DNA from: JBJELF01 sp051879015
Lineage (GTDB): Bacteria > Bacillota > Clostridia > Lachnospirales > Lachnospiraceae
NCBI GenBank assembly: GCA_051879015.1
Contig: JBJELF010000123.1
Span: 1-39,144 of the forward strand
DNA length: 39,144 nucleotides
Direction of reading: 5' to 3'
Part shown: piece after piece, positions 16,908 through 25,036 of the stretch
Layout of the letters: each line of letters begins with the position of its first letter
How positions within the stretch are numbered: position 1 is the first letter of the stretch
Program-made: the position numbers and the translations under genes
Notes under the pieces: generated by a model
The model's input: the letters and a program-made list of their open reading frames with translations, nothing else
Told to the model about the DNA's origin: nothing
Databases searched by the model: none

Positions 16908-17549
16908 ATGAAAATTGCATTGATTAATGAAAATAGCCAAGCTGCAAAAAACAGCTTAATCGAAGCTGCTTTGAAAGAAGTAGTAGAACCCATGGGCCAT
17001 GAAGTAGTCAACTATGGTATGTATTCTGCCAATGATGAAGCCCAGCTGACCTATGTACAGGTTGGTCTGTTGACTGGTATCCTAATTAACAGTGGCGCTG
17101 CTGATTTTGTAGTGACAGGCTGCGGCACTGGCGAGGGCGCAATGCTTGCCTGCAATGTATTTCCAAAGGTTCTCTGCGGTCATGTTGTTGACCCATCGGA
17201 TGGATTTATGTTCGCTCAGATTAACGATGGCAATGCCATTGCAATGCCTTTCGCAAAGGGCTTTGGCTGGGGTGCCGAATTGAATTTGAAATATACCTTT
17301 GAGAAGTTATTTGGCTGTGAATCTGGTAATGGATATCCACCTGAAAGAGTTGTGCCAGAGCAGAGAAACAAGAAGATTTTGGATGGTGTGAAAGCCATTA
17401 CTCAAAAGGATATGCTGACCATCTTAAAGGAAATTGATCAGGATTTCTTAAAAGCTACCATCAGCGGAGAAAAGTTTACAGAACTGTTCTTCCCATCCTG
17501 CAAAGATGAAGCAATCAAGGCTTATATTCAAGAAGTACTTGCAAAATAA
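16908..17549 (+). CDS. RpiB/LacA/LacB family sugar-phosphate isomerase
   Basis: A 213-residue protein with the RpiB fold: MKIALINEN at the start and the catalytic-cysteine loop GCGTGEGAMLACN (Cys72), equivalent to the CGTGIG loop of RpiB. It is longer than classical RpiB (about 145-150 residues). The extra ~65 C-terminal residues (from about 145) form a helical tail seen in an RpiB subgroup. The reaction is probably an aldose-ketose phosphate isomerisation. Whether the substrate is ribose-5-phosphate, galactose-6-phosphate or another sugar cannot be told. A strong promoter and AGGAGG precede it, and it is monocistronic with its own terminator. Confidence 0.85.
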   Translation: MKIALINENSQAAKNSLIEAALKEVVEPMGHEVVNYGMYSANDEAQLTYVQVGLLTGILINSGAADFVVTGCGTGEGAMLACNVFPKVLCGHVVDPSDGFMFAQINDGNAIAMPFAKGFGWGAELNLKYTFEKLFGCESGNGYPPERVVPEQRNKKILDGVKAITQKDMLTILKEIDQDFLKATISGEKFTELFFPSCKDEAIKAYIQEVLAK

Positions 17550-17591
17550 TTTTTTTATCAGCAGTTTCGTTTCCTGCTGCTGAGCCTGTTC

Positions 17592-17632
17592 AATGAGGCT
17601 GGAGCCAAAATACCTTTTGCCCCAGCCTCATT
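17592..17632 (+). terminator. Terminator of the RpiB-like gene, with repeat core in the loop
   Basis: AATGAGGCTGG pairs with CCAGCCTCATT, followed by TTACTTTTTTT. The loop side carries AGCCAAAATACCTTTTGCC, which matches the short core of the window's intergenic repeat. The stop codon of the convergent yqeC-like gene (17628-17630) lies in the right arm. A smaller hairpin (CAGCAG / CTGCTG) precedes it at about 17559-17583. Confidence 0.8.
17601..17626. repeat. Intergenic repeat, short form (copy 2)
   Basis: On the minus strand this reads GGGGCAAAAGG, TA, TTTTGGCTCC, matching the cores at 7806-7823 and 27070-27093. It is built into the loop side of the terminator at 17592-17632 and abuts the 3' end of the yqeC-like gene. 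The TGATACC part is missing here. Confidence 0.5.
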
Positions 17633-18287
17633 TACTTTTTTTATCAAAAAAAAGAACATAATTCAATACAATCCATATGGGTATTTCAGGGTACTCCGCT
17701 GCATAGCGCACTCCATATCCCTTTTGATAATAATTTTTCACGCGCTCTGTGGTCAAAATACTATCCGCAGTAATCTCTGCTTCCCATTTCTTTGCCAGCT
17801 CCCAACGGTGGCAGCACTCCCCCAACCTTCGTCCCAATGCATTCATTCCTATGACATGCACAATTAACTCTGTCTGTTTTGGTATCACAGGCTCCCAATT
17901 GGCAGGTATCTTATAGGGCAGCTGCCGAGAACCATCGGCTTCCACCAAAATATAATCTGCCAAGCCAGTTAAATCCGCAAATTCTTCCAATGAAAAACCA
18001 TGCATCTTCTTTGGATTTTGGTCCCGCCGCGCTGCCACGCACAAGTTCTCCTGCACCAGTCTCTCTCTAACCTGTTCTATCGTTTCACATAAATTTTCTT
18101 CCAAAAACATATGAGTGGTCGTTGTGATAATCACTTTTTTTCCATCTTTCGCCAACGCCTCTGCCATCTGATACAGCAAGGTTGTTTTTCCGCCCGAACC
18201 ACAAAAGGCAATGACATGATATTTCATCAAGGATTCCTTATTTTTGATCCAATCATATTTGTTTTCTATTATAATAGATAATTCCAT
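17628..18287 (-). CDS. yqeC: YqeC-like selenium/molybdenum cofactor accessory protein, C-terminus probably shortened
   Basis: A 219-residue P-loop protein of the YqeC family, genetically linked to selenium-dependent molybdenum hydroxylases. The P-loop FCGSGGKTTLL is at about 28-38; TTTTHMF, LVEADGSRQLP and the downstream EPVIP region also fit the family. The family normally continues past a VLNQAD-like motif for some 40-50 residues. Here the sequence reads IPIWIVLNYVLFFDKKSK and stops, inside a terminator hairpin and next to a repeat element. I read this as a lost C-terminus, possibly nonfunctional. The start at 18287 is 7 bases after the yqeB stop; an alternative ATG at 18227 has a better AAGGA site but leaves little before the P-loop. 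Confidence 0.8.
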   Translation of the reverse strand: MELSIIIENKYDWIKNKESLMKYHVIAFCGSGGKTTLLYQMAEALAKDGKKVIITTTTHMFLEENLCETIEQVRERLVQENLCVAARRDQNPKKMHGFSLEEFADLTGLADYILVEADGSRQLPYKIPANWEPVIPKQTELIVHVIGMNALGRRLGECCHRWELAKKWEAEITADSILTTERVKNYYQKGYGVRYAAEYPEIPIWIVLNYVLFFDKKSK

Positions 18288-18294
18288 ATTCTTT

Positions 18295-19128
18295 TCAATC
18301 TTTCTCTCTCATCAAATATAGAAGCGCCTCCAGCACACCTCCAGCAATACAGCGGGCCTTATCCGAAATGGTAAAACAATTTTTCTGCTCCGTCTCCCTT
18401 GGGTCGATGTCCGCTATCTTGAATCCTTTGGTCACATAAAAGCCATCCTGAATCATGCCTCGCAGCACACCAGTCAAGGACGCCTTTACCTCAAAAATTT
18501 CTTTCTCATTTGTAATCACAGCAATGGTCTCTCCTACCTCTACCAGATCACCAATTTTTTTTCTACTATATAAAATCCCGGCACACTCTGCATGAATGAC
18601 CCTTTCCTTTCCGTATCCTGCAATCGTACCAGGAATGCCTGTATTTGGAGCTGCACATCCTTTGTAGATGATACGTCCTAAATTATGACCACGTTTCGTC
18701 TCAATAACCGCATCTACATCGACTCCTGCCTCAAAACCTGGTCCCAATGCAATAGTAATCGGAGCCATTTGTCGATTTGTTCCAAGATTTTTCTTAGCGA
18801 TAATGGCATCTACCACTGCCACAGGTTTCGCGTCCTTCAATACTTTTCCAACAGGGTCCACCAACATCACCAATTTTCCCTCATCCAGCATATGCTTTGC
18901 ATCATCCCAATTCTTCGCCAAAAAACAAGTCACATCTTCTACTTGACTGCTTCCATTTCTTACCGCCTCCGAAAATGCCACACAACGGCGAATTGCCATG
19001 GGATTTTCACATTCCAACACTAAGACGCTAAAACCACACTGATATAATTTATAAATGGTACCTGTTGCCAAATCACCGCCACCTCGGACGACAATCAACG
19101 CACTATTGTTTAATTGTTTCATATACAC
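18295..19128 (-). CDS. yqeB: YqeB family selenium-dependent molybdenum cofactor accessory protein
   Basis: A 277-residue protein of the YqeB (EF2563-type) family, found with selenium-dependent molybdenum hydroxylases. The N-terminal dinucleotide-like motif VVRGGGDLATG is at about 13-23. The middle shows ITIALGPGFEAG and RGHNLGRIIYKG. The C-terminal part resembles a biotinyl/lipoyl-like beta fold (GDLVEVGETIAVITN). The start is a GTG at 19128 with GAGAGG eight bases upstream; an ATG six bases later is possible. yqeC follows after 7 bases. No selD, xdh or molybdopterin gene lies in the window, so the pair is isolated from its usual partners here. Confidence 0.85.
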   Translation of the reverse strand: MYMKQLNNSALIVVRGGGDLATGTIYKLYQCGFSVLVLECENPMAIRRCVAFSEAVRNGSSQVEDVTCFLAKNWDDAKHMLDEGKLVMLVDPVGKVLKDAKPVAVVDAIIAKKNLGTNRQMAPITIALGPGFEAGVDVDAVIETKRGHNLGRIIYKGCAAPNTGIPGTIAGYGKERVIHAECAGILYSRKKIGDLVEVGETIAVITNEKEIFEVKASLTGVLRGMIQDGFYVTKGFKIADIDPRETEQKNCFTISDKARCIAGGVLEALLYLMREKD

Positions 19129-19253
19129 TGCTTTCGCCTCTCTTATGTCTCTTTTTTTGTGACGATGCCTGCTTTACAGGTATGTCAGCTTCTCTTTGCT
19201 ATCTAGTTTAAACTAATTTCGATAAAAGTACAATAAAATCAACAAATTTGTTC

Positions 19254-19282
19254 TTGACGCACGCAACCTATTTTTTTATAAT
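19254..19282 (+). promoter_or_regulatory. prs promoter
   Basis: TTGACG, 17-bp spacer, TATAAT, about 60 bases before the prs start at 19345. AAAGGAG follows five bases before the ATG. Confidence 0.8.
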
Positions 19283-19344
19283 AATTACGGATATTCCGTC
19301 TGAAAAATCGAATCATTGGAAACAGATACATGAAAGGAGCTACA

Positions 19345-20529
19345 ATGGCTAACGATTATACATTTGACAACAACATTCCTGTCGGTCCTTTAAAAATCGC
19401 TGCTTTGGAAAGTTGTCGTGATTTTGCTACTCTTGTAAACGAACACATTGTTAATTTCCGCCGAAATGATATGGAAGCGCTAAAGCGCAAGCAATCCACC
19501 CTAGAATTTAGAGGCTATGACTGTGATTCCTACTTATTGGATTTCAAATGCTCTCGTTTTGGCTCAGGCGAAGCAAAATGTGTTTTGAAAGAATCCGTCC
19601 GCGGTACAGATCTTTTTGCTATGGTGGATGTGACAAATTACAGTATGACCTACACCGTTTGCGGTCATGAAAATCATATGTCCCCAGATAATCACTATCA
19701 GGACTTAAAGCGTGTGCTGGGTGCCAGTGCTGCCAGTGCAAAACGACTCAATGTTGTTATGCCATTCCTCTATGAAGGCAGACAACACAAGCGTACTCGC
19801 CGTGAATCTTTAGACTGTGCCATGGCACTGGAAGAATTGGTAAAGATGGGAGTATCCAATATCATTACCTTTGATGCCCATGATCCCCGCGTACAAAATG
19901 CAATCCCACTTTATGGTTTTGACAATTATATGCCTCCCTACCACTTCATCAAGACCTTATTTGAAAAATGCCCTGACTTAAAGGTAGATAAGGAACATCT
20001 GATGATTATCAGCCCAGATGAAGGTGCCATGAACCGCTCTGTTTTCTTCGCCAACAATCTTGGGGTCGATATGGGCATGTTCTACAAGAGACGTGATTAT
20101 TCCCGCGTAGTCAACGGCAAAAATCCAATTGTAGCTCACGAATTTCTGGGTTCCAATGTAGAAGGTAAGACCGTTATCATCGTAGATGATATGATTTCCT
20201 CTGGAGAAAGCATGTTAGATACTGCAAGAGAACTAAAGGAACGTAAAGCAGCCCGCGTAATTGTCTGCTGTACGTTTGGTCTCTTCACAGATGGTTTTGA
20301 AAAGTTTGACCATTTCTATCATAAAGGTTATATCGACTTTGTCATTACCACCAATTTAAATTACCGCAATCCTGAGATTTTTACCAAACCTTGGTATATT
20401 GAGGCAGATATGAGCAAATATGCTGCTATCATCATCAACACAATTAATCATGATGTCTCTACCTCCGCACAGTTGGATCCATCCACCAAAATTCAGGAAT
20501 TATTAAGACAAATGCAAAGCGAAATTTAG
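19345..20529 (+). CDS. prs: Ribose-phosphate pyrophosphokinase, long divergent type
   Basis: Makes PRPP from ribose-5-phosphate and ATP, the substrate for Xpt and for nucleotide synthesis. The 394 residues exceed the classical ~315. The PRPP-binding loop VIIVDDMISSGESMLDTA (about 275-292) is intact. The ATP/ribose-5-phosphate region reads VMPFLYEGRQHKRTRRES and NIITFDAHDPRVQ, instead of the usual P-YARQDRK and TVDLHA-QIQGFF. The N-terminal ~75 residues contain an insertion. This variant appears typical of Lachnospiraceae-like genomes, from memory. The start at 19345 has AAAGGAG five bases upstream; an ATG at 19330 overlaps that site. Promoter and terminator show a single-gene unit. Confidence 0.88.
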   Translation: MANDYTFDNNIPVGPLKIAALESCRDFATLVNEHIVNFRRNDMEALKRKQSTLEFRGYDCDSYLLDFKCSRFGSGEAKCVLKESVRGTDLFAMVDVTNYSMTYTVCGHENHMSPDNHYQDLKRVLGASAASAKRLNVVMPFLYEGRQHKRTRRESLDCAMALEELVKMGVSNIITFDAHDPRVQNAIPLYGFDNYMPPYHFIKTLFEKCPDLKVDKEHLMIISPDEGAMNRSVFFANNLGVDMGMFYKRRDYSRVVNGKNPIVAHEFLGSNVEGKTVIIVDDMISSGESMLDTARELKERKAARVIVCCTFGLFTDGFEKFDHFYHKGYIDFVITTNLNYRNPEIFTKPWYIEADMSKYAAIIINTINHDVSTSAQLDPSTKIQELLRQMQSEI

Positions 20530-20553
20530 TTTTTATATCTTATTGACAAAATA

Positions 20554-20587
20554 AACAGACATGCCCCACAAACGGGGCATGTCTGTT
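20554..20587 (+). terminator. prs terminator
   Basis: AACAGACATGCCCC and GGGGCATGTCTGTT form a perfect 14-bp stem with a 6-base loop. The first base of the stop codon of the convergent PAP2 gene (20587-20589) is the last base of the right arm. Confidence 0.8.
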
Positions 20588-21249
20588 CACTTCGTCAAAC
20601 AAGCAAATCGACTATTTTTCAGCCATGTTTGCCAATCCGTGTAGTACGCAATCCAATACAGAACTGCTGTCACCAAGACACCGCAAACGACATCGATAAC
20701 GGAATGCTGTCTTACAAAAACGGTTGAAATGCAGATTGAGGTTCCCACGACGAAATTGGCAATCTGTACCCATATCTTATGACACAGCTTTGGCGATTTC
20801 CACACAGCGACCATAATTGCTGTCGTGCTGGACACATGAATCGAAGGACACACATTGGTAGAAGTGTCAATCGCATAAATCATACTCATCATTTTGCATA
20901 AAGGTCCGTCATTTGGCAGTTCCGTACGCAAATTCAATCCATTCGGCAATATCGCATAAATCAGCAAGCAAAAGGTCATACCTCCAAAACAGATAAAACA
21001 TAGATTCAAGAATGTTTCGCTATCCTGAAAAATCAAATAGGCAAAGCTTCCTACCAACACTGCATACCATAAAAAATAGGGAATGACAAAAAATGGAACA
21101 AAAGGAATGATATCATCCAATGCACAGTGAATGATATATTTTGGTTCCGTCACAATATGCTCCAACAGTTCAAATCCAATTAAATAAAATATAAAATATA
21201 ATAAACAATACCATCGAGTATGTTCTTTCATCCATTTCTTCATAAGCAT
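20587..21249 (-). CDS. PAP2-superfamily membrane protein
   Basis: A 220-residue integral membrane protein with about six hydrophobic helices. Two PAP2 motifs are visible: CPSIHVSSTTA (about 133-143), carrying the conserved P-S-x-H, and VRQHSVIDVVCG (about 179-190) with the catalytic Arg/His/Asp pattern. The usual first motif KxxxxxxRP is not obvious, as in the inositolphosphotransferase-like PAP2 branch. It probably acts on a lipid phosphate such as phosphatidic acid or undecaprenyl pyrophosphate, on the outer membrane face. It lies 30 bases after pgeF on the same strand and could be the last gene of that run. Confidence 0.82.
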   Translation of the reverse strand: MLMKKWMKEHTRWYCLLYFIFYLIGFELLEHIVTEPKYIIHCALDDIIPFVPFFVIPYFLWYAVLVGSFAYLIFQDSETFLNLCFICFGGMTFCLLIYAILPNGLNLRTELPNDGPLCKMMSMIYAIDTSTNVCPSIHVSSTTAIMVAVWKSPKLCHKIWVQIANFVVGTSICISTVFVRQHSVIDVVCGVLVTAVLYWIAYYTDWQTWLKNSRFACLTK

Positions 21250-21279
21250 TATGTATCTCCATTTTTCGTTTTTACACTT

Positions 21280-22131
21280 TTATAATTCCTTCAAAGACAG
21301 GAATGCTGCCAGATTTCCACGGTCATTTCCCATGACTCGATGAGAATACAGCAGTTTAGGATTACATTTTGTACAGATATCTGTCACAGATAAATGCTGT
21401 GGTTTCACACCTGCTTCCAACAACAGTAATTCATTGGCCTTCCAGAGGTTTAAAAGATATTTGCCCGCTCTCTCACCTACTTTGAGGACCTGATTTGTCT
21501 CCTCAGGCGTAAACATTGCCGCAAACACTTCTGCCACCTCGTCTCCCACTTCATAACAATCACCACAAATACTTGGTCCAATGCAAGCCAGCACATCTTC
21601 CGGCTGAGTGCCATACTGCTCTCGCATCACCTCCAAGGTGTGCGGTCCCATCTGCTGCGTCGTGCCTCGCCAACCCGAATGGCTCAGACCAATCGCCCTA
21701 TGCACTGGGTCTACAAAATAAAGCGGTACACAATCGGCATAAAAAGTCACCAGCACAATACCAGGTACATTGGTCACAAAACCGTCCACATCCTGATAGG
21801 GACGTTCTCTTATGATACCGCAGCCTGCATCCTCCGCCGTAACTACTCTCACGTTGGTAGTATGAGTCTGATGAGAAATCACTGCCTTCTGCCAATCCAT
21901 CCCCATCGCCCTGCAAATCCGCTTATAATTTTCTGTCACCACTTCCCAAGGCTCTCCTCGATGAAAACCTAGATTCATTGTCGCAAAATATCCGCTGCTG
22001 ACCCCGCCCAATCGAGTTGAAAATCCATGATGGACGATGCCGCACTTTTCCAACATCGGAAAATAGAGATAGGGTGTTGTTTCCTCCCGATATCCCATAA
22101 TGGGAATGTTTCCCTTTCGTTTTATATTCAT
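21280..22131 (-). CDS. pgeF: Peptidoglycan editing factor / laccase-domain protein
   Basis: A 283-residue member of the YfiH/PgeF family, which in E. coli removes wrongly incorporated serine from UDP-MurNAc-L-Ser; older names are polyphenol oxidase or laccase domain. The zinc-site residues are visible: HQTH (about 87-90), FYADCVPL (Cys134) and GLSHSGWRGT (His151), with CIGPSICGDCYEVG downstream. Length is slightly above the usual 240-270 because of an N-terminal extension. GGAGGG lies five bases before the ATG. It follows yraN by about 50 bases in the rplS-to-pgeF run. Confidence 0.9.
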   Translation of the reverse strand: MNIKRKGNIPIMGYREETTPYLYFPMLEKCGIVHHGFSTRLGGVSSGYFATMNLGFHRGEPWEVVTENYKRICRAMGMDWQKAVISHQTHTTNVRVVTAEDAGCGIIRERPYQDVDGFVTNVPGIVLVTFYADCVPLYFVDPVHRAIGLSHSGWRGTTQQMGPHTLEVMREQYGTQPEDVLACIGPSICGDCYEVGDEVAEVFAAMFTPEETNQVLKVGERAGKYLLNLWKANELLLLEAGVKPQHLSVTDICTKCNPKLLYSHRVMGNDRGNLAAFLSLKEL

Positions 22132-22180
22132 ATCAACCCTCCATGCTGTTTTTCGAGCAGCTCAAATCATAATGAAAACC

Positions 22181-22534
22181 TCACATCCCTCCAAAGGCAT
22201 TTGGGATTAGTTCAATCTTGTTATCGCCATCGATTGATACCACATCAAAACGACATGGCTGACTCTCTGCAATATGATGCTGTTTCATATAATATTGAGC
22301 TGTACGATAAATGCGCTGCTGCTTGCGAAATCCCACTGCCTCCGCCCCTGTGCCTGCTACATCACTGGAGCGATATTTGACCTCGACAAATACCAGAAAA
22401 TATCTTTCCTTGGCAATAATATCGATTTCTCCTGTGGACACCCGATAATTTTTCTCCAAAATTTCATAGCCCTGAGACTGCAGCCATGCTGCCGCTTCCT
22501 CTTCTTTCTCCGCTCCCACAAAACGCTTATTCAT
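22181..22534 (-). CDS. YraN family (UPF0102) putative endonuclease
   Basis: A 117-residue protein of the YraN family, predicted nuclease-fold proteins related to archaeal Holliday junction resolvases. The catalytic-type residues are visible: the glutamate of EKEEEAAAWL, TGEIDIIAK with the Asp, and FVEVKYRS (E-x-K). Its start overlaps the rnhB stop by four bases (ATGA at 22531-22534), so the two are translationally coupled, a common arrangement in Firmicutes. The biochemical function is not established. Confidence 0.9.
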   Translation of the reverse strand: MNKRFVGAEKEEEAAAWLQSQGYEILEKNYRVSTGEIDIIAKERYFLVFVEVKYRSSDVAGTGAEAVGFRKQQRIYRTAQYYMKQHHIAESQPCRFDVVSIDGDNKIELIPNAFGGM

Positions 22535-23313
22535 TTCTCCTCTCCCCCAACATCATCGGACACAAAATGACCAATAAAACTACGTCGATGTATCACACAG
22601 GGACCATATTGTTTCAGAGCTTCAATATGCGCTTGACTTCCATATCCCTTATGCCCTGCAAATCCGTACTCTGGAAAAAGAGCATCATATTCTTCCATCA
22701 TATGATCCCTGGTGACCTTGGCAATTACACTGGCTGCTGCAATCGATATACTCTTGGCATCTCCCTTAACGATGGGCACCTGAGGAATCCTCACGCCCGG
22801 AATTTTTACTGCATCATTGAGCAGCAAATCTGGCTTTACTGTCAACTGTGAAATTGCCATACGCATTGCTTCATAGGTAGCCTGCAAAATATTAATTTCA
22901 TCAATTCGCTTTGGTCCTATGATTCCTACTCCTACAGAGATAGCCTCCTCCATAATAATATCATACAACTCTTCTCTTCTCTTTGCTGACAGCTGTTTCG
23001 AATCATTTAGATAAAGGATTTGACTATCTTTTGGAAGAATTACTGCCGAAGCCACCACTGGTCCCGCCAAGGGACCTCGACCCGCCTCATCTATGCCTGC
23101 TATGTAAGAATACTGACTGTATTTCTTTTCATACTCTTTCATACCTTCCAGACGTTTGATTTCCCTTGCCTCGTCCGCCTCTTTTTTTTGATATTTAACA
23201 ATCAAATTTTGTACGCTTTTTCTCTTATCATCCGCATAATGTGCATACAATACTGCCAGCTGTCCAGATGGGCAGCTGGCAAATTCCTGAGAAATTTCTT
23301 TCAGTGTTTTCAT
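22531..23313 (-). CDS. rnhB: Ribonuclease HII
   Basis: Cleaves RNA in RNA-DNA hybrids and removes single misincorporated ribonucleotides. The active-site motif IDEAGRGPLAGPV is at about 74-86 (Asp75, Glu76). A further acidic residue lies in LLNDAVKIPG, and IAAASVIAKVTRD is the conserved helix. The N-terminal ~65 residues are a helical extension typical of Firmicute RNase HII. I chose the ATG at 23313, with GGAG six bases upstream. A longer frame from 23325 overlaps the end of lepB without a good site. The lepB stop at 23315-23317 is one base away, so the genes are coupled. Confidence 0.93.
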   Translation of the reverse strand: MKTLKEISQEFASCPSGQLAVLYAHYADDKRKSVQNLIVKYQKKEADEAREIKRLEGMKEYEKKYSQYSYIAGIDEAGRGPLAGPVVASAVILPKDSQILYLNDSKQLSAKRREELYDIIMEEAISVGVGIIGPKRIDEINILQATYEAMRMAISQLTVKPDLLLNDAVKIPGVRIPQVPIVKGDAKSISIAAASVIAKVTRDHMMEEYDALFPEYGFAGHKGYGSQAHIEALKQYGPCVIHRRSFIGHFVSDDVGGEEK

Positions 23314-23314
23314 C

Positions 23315-23905
23315 TCAATCTCCATGTTTTATTAATCCAAAGGACTTGAACGGCCAAACTCGGATAAATGCACGACCCACAATCTGGCTTCGCTTTACCT
23401 TACCTACACGTATCGCATTGCGGCTGTCCGTGCTGTTATTTCGATTATCTCCCAAGACAAAATATTCATCTGCTCCCAAGACAACTGGATCTGCCGCATA
23501 ACCTGCCTTATCAATGATATCATCTTTCCCATAATTTTCTTCCAGCAGCTGACCATTAATGTAAATATATCCATCAACAATCTGCACCGTTTCCCCTGGA
23601 AGACCAATAATTCGCTTAATATAATGAATCTTTGGATCATCCTTCAATTCAAACACAATAATATCAAAACGCTTTGGATCACTGAAACGATATGTAACTT
23701 TTTCCACAAATAACTGGTCACCATTCTGCAGAGTATCCATCATCGATTCTCCATCGACAGACGTACGCTGGGCCACATAGGTCACAATAAATACCGCCGC
23801 AGCCACTACAATTGCCAGAGTAACAACCAACTCACCAATTTCCCTCCAGATATTAATTTCTTCCATTTTTTCCTCTTTTGCGGATTCCATTTTTTCTTCT
23901 TCCAT
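23315..23905 (-). CDS. lepB: Signal peptidase I
   Basis: Membrane protease that removes signal peptides from exported proteins, 196 residues. A charged cytoplasmic start is followed by one membrane helix (about 25-44). The catalytic serine is in VDGESMMDTL (Ser54) and the general-base lysine in HYIKRIIGLPGE (Lys97). The family box VLGDNRNNSTDSR is at about 150-162. AAAGGAG lies eight bases before the ATG. It lies between rbgA and rnhB, the usual Firmicute order; an intergenic repeat (23951-24017) separates it from rbgA. Confidence 0.95.
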   Translation of the reverse strand: MEEEKMESAKEEKMEEINIWREIGELVVTLAIVVAAAVFIVTYVAQRTSVDGESMMDTLQNGDQLFVEKVTYRFSDPKRFDIIVFELKDDPKIHYIKRIIGLPGETVQIVDGYIYINGQLLEENYGKDDIIDKAGYAADPVVLGADEYFVLGDNRNNSTDSRNAIRVGKVKRSQIVGRAFIRVWPFKSFGLIKHGD

Positions 23906-23950
23906 TGAATCTTCTCCTTTCGGCTGTTCTTTCCACTCAAACCATTCTCA

Positions 23951-24017
23951 TATGATGATACCGGGGCACAAGGTCATGCGTTCCATGTTTACATAAAAAA
24001 GCATGACTTTTGAACCC
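23951..24017. repeat. Intergenic repeat, long form (copy 3)
   Basis: Plus strand: TATGATGATACC, then GGGGCACAAGGTCATGC, a loop, GCATGACTTTTGAACCC. The inner stem is GTCATGC / GCATGAC, and the outer arms correspond to the GGTCAAAA / TTTTGACC core. It lies between rbgA and lepB in the opposite orientation to the genes. Confidence 0.7.
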
Positions 24018-24048
24018 GCAAAACATGAGAAAATATGATTTCACTCAG

Positions 24049-24900
24049 TTATTGCTCTAACTCAGGGTACTCCAAGGTAATGCGGCCAAGCTGCCCTGCT
24101 CGAAATTCCGTAATCAAAAGTTGTGCAGCCTTGCTGTAATCCACCTCGCCACCCTTTAATAGACAGGCACGATTGACTCCAATTTCTCTCAAAATATCCG
24201 TCTCATTTGCCTCCTCTGACACATTGTAACGACTAGCCAGCAATCCAGCATATTCCTTTTTGAGATAGCGAATCAGTTCTACTGCCAACTCGTCCGTATT
24301 TAAAATATCATCTTTGATGGACCCAATAAAGGCCAGACGCAGTCCTACCCGCTGATCTTCAAACTTTGGCCATAAAATTCCTGGTGTGTCCAACAATTCC
24401 ACCTGTTTATTGAGACGAATCCACTGATTCCCCTTTGTTACTCCAGGCTTATTTCCTGTCTTTGCACAGGCCTTGCCTGCCAACGTATTGATAAAGGTTG
24501 ATTTTCCTACATTTGGGATTCCAACTACCATAGCCCGTACAGGACGATTTAAAATCCCACGCTTTCTGTCTCGCTCCATTTTTTCTTTGCAGGCTTCCAT
24601 AATAGCATTTTGGACTGCCTTCATGCCAATTTTCGTGCGCGCATCTAGCTTAACCACCAAAAAACCCTTCTTTTGAAAATAAGAACTCCATGCGGCAGTC
24701 AATTCCTCATCTGCCAAATCAGCTTTATTCAATAAAATTAGACGTGATTTATTTTTACCCAGCTCATCAATATCTGGATTACGGCTAGACAGAGGCACAC
24801 GCGCATCTAAAAGCTCTATCACTAAATCCACCAGCTTAATATCTTCCTGCATCGCCCTCTTGGCTTTCGTCATATGTCCTGGGTACCATTGAAAATTCAT
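24049..24900 (-). CDS. rbgA: Ribosome biogenesis GTPase (YlqF)
   Basis: A 283-residue circularly permuted GTPase needed late in 50S subunit assembly. The permuted order is visible: G4 (LLNKAD, about 56-61) precedes G1 (GIPNVGKST, about 127-135) and G3 (DTPG, about 171-174). The N-terminal WYPGHMTKAKR motif is diagnostic, and a C-terminal helical ANTAR-like domain follows. GGGAGGA lies somewhat far (about 14 bases) from the ATG. It follows rplS by about 140 bases with a terminator between, so some read-through or its own promoter must supply it. Confidence 0.94.
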   Translation of the reverse strand: MNFQWYPGHMTKAKRAMQEDIKLVDLVIELLDARVPLSSRNPDIDELGKNKSRLILLNKADLADEELTAAWSSYFQKKGFLVVKLDARTKIGMKAVQNAIMEACKEKMERDRKRGILNRPVRAMVVGIPNVGKSTFINTLAGKACAKTGNKPGVTKGNQWIRLNKQVELLDTPGILWPKFEDQRVGLRLAFIGSIKDDILNTDELAVELIRYLKKEYAGLLASRYNVSEEANETDILREIGVNRACLLKGGEVDYSKAAQLLITEFRAGQLGRITLEYPELEQ

Positions 24901-24941
24901 AACTTTTATCTCTATCCTCCCTACATTTGATGACGGTGCAT

Positions 24942-24981
24942 AAAAGGGACTGTCGAAATTATGTTTTCAACAGTCCCTCTT
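24942..24981 (-). terminator. rplS terminator
   Basis: AAAAGGGACTGT pairs with ACAGTCCCT. On the minus strand the hairpin ends in CCCTTTTATG. It starts about 55 bases after the rplS stop. Confidence 0.8.
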
Positions 24982-25036
24982 AATATTTCCCAAAGAAAGA
25001 TTATTTGTAACTGTCTAAATAATCGAACAATTACAA

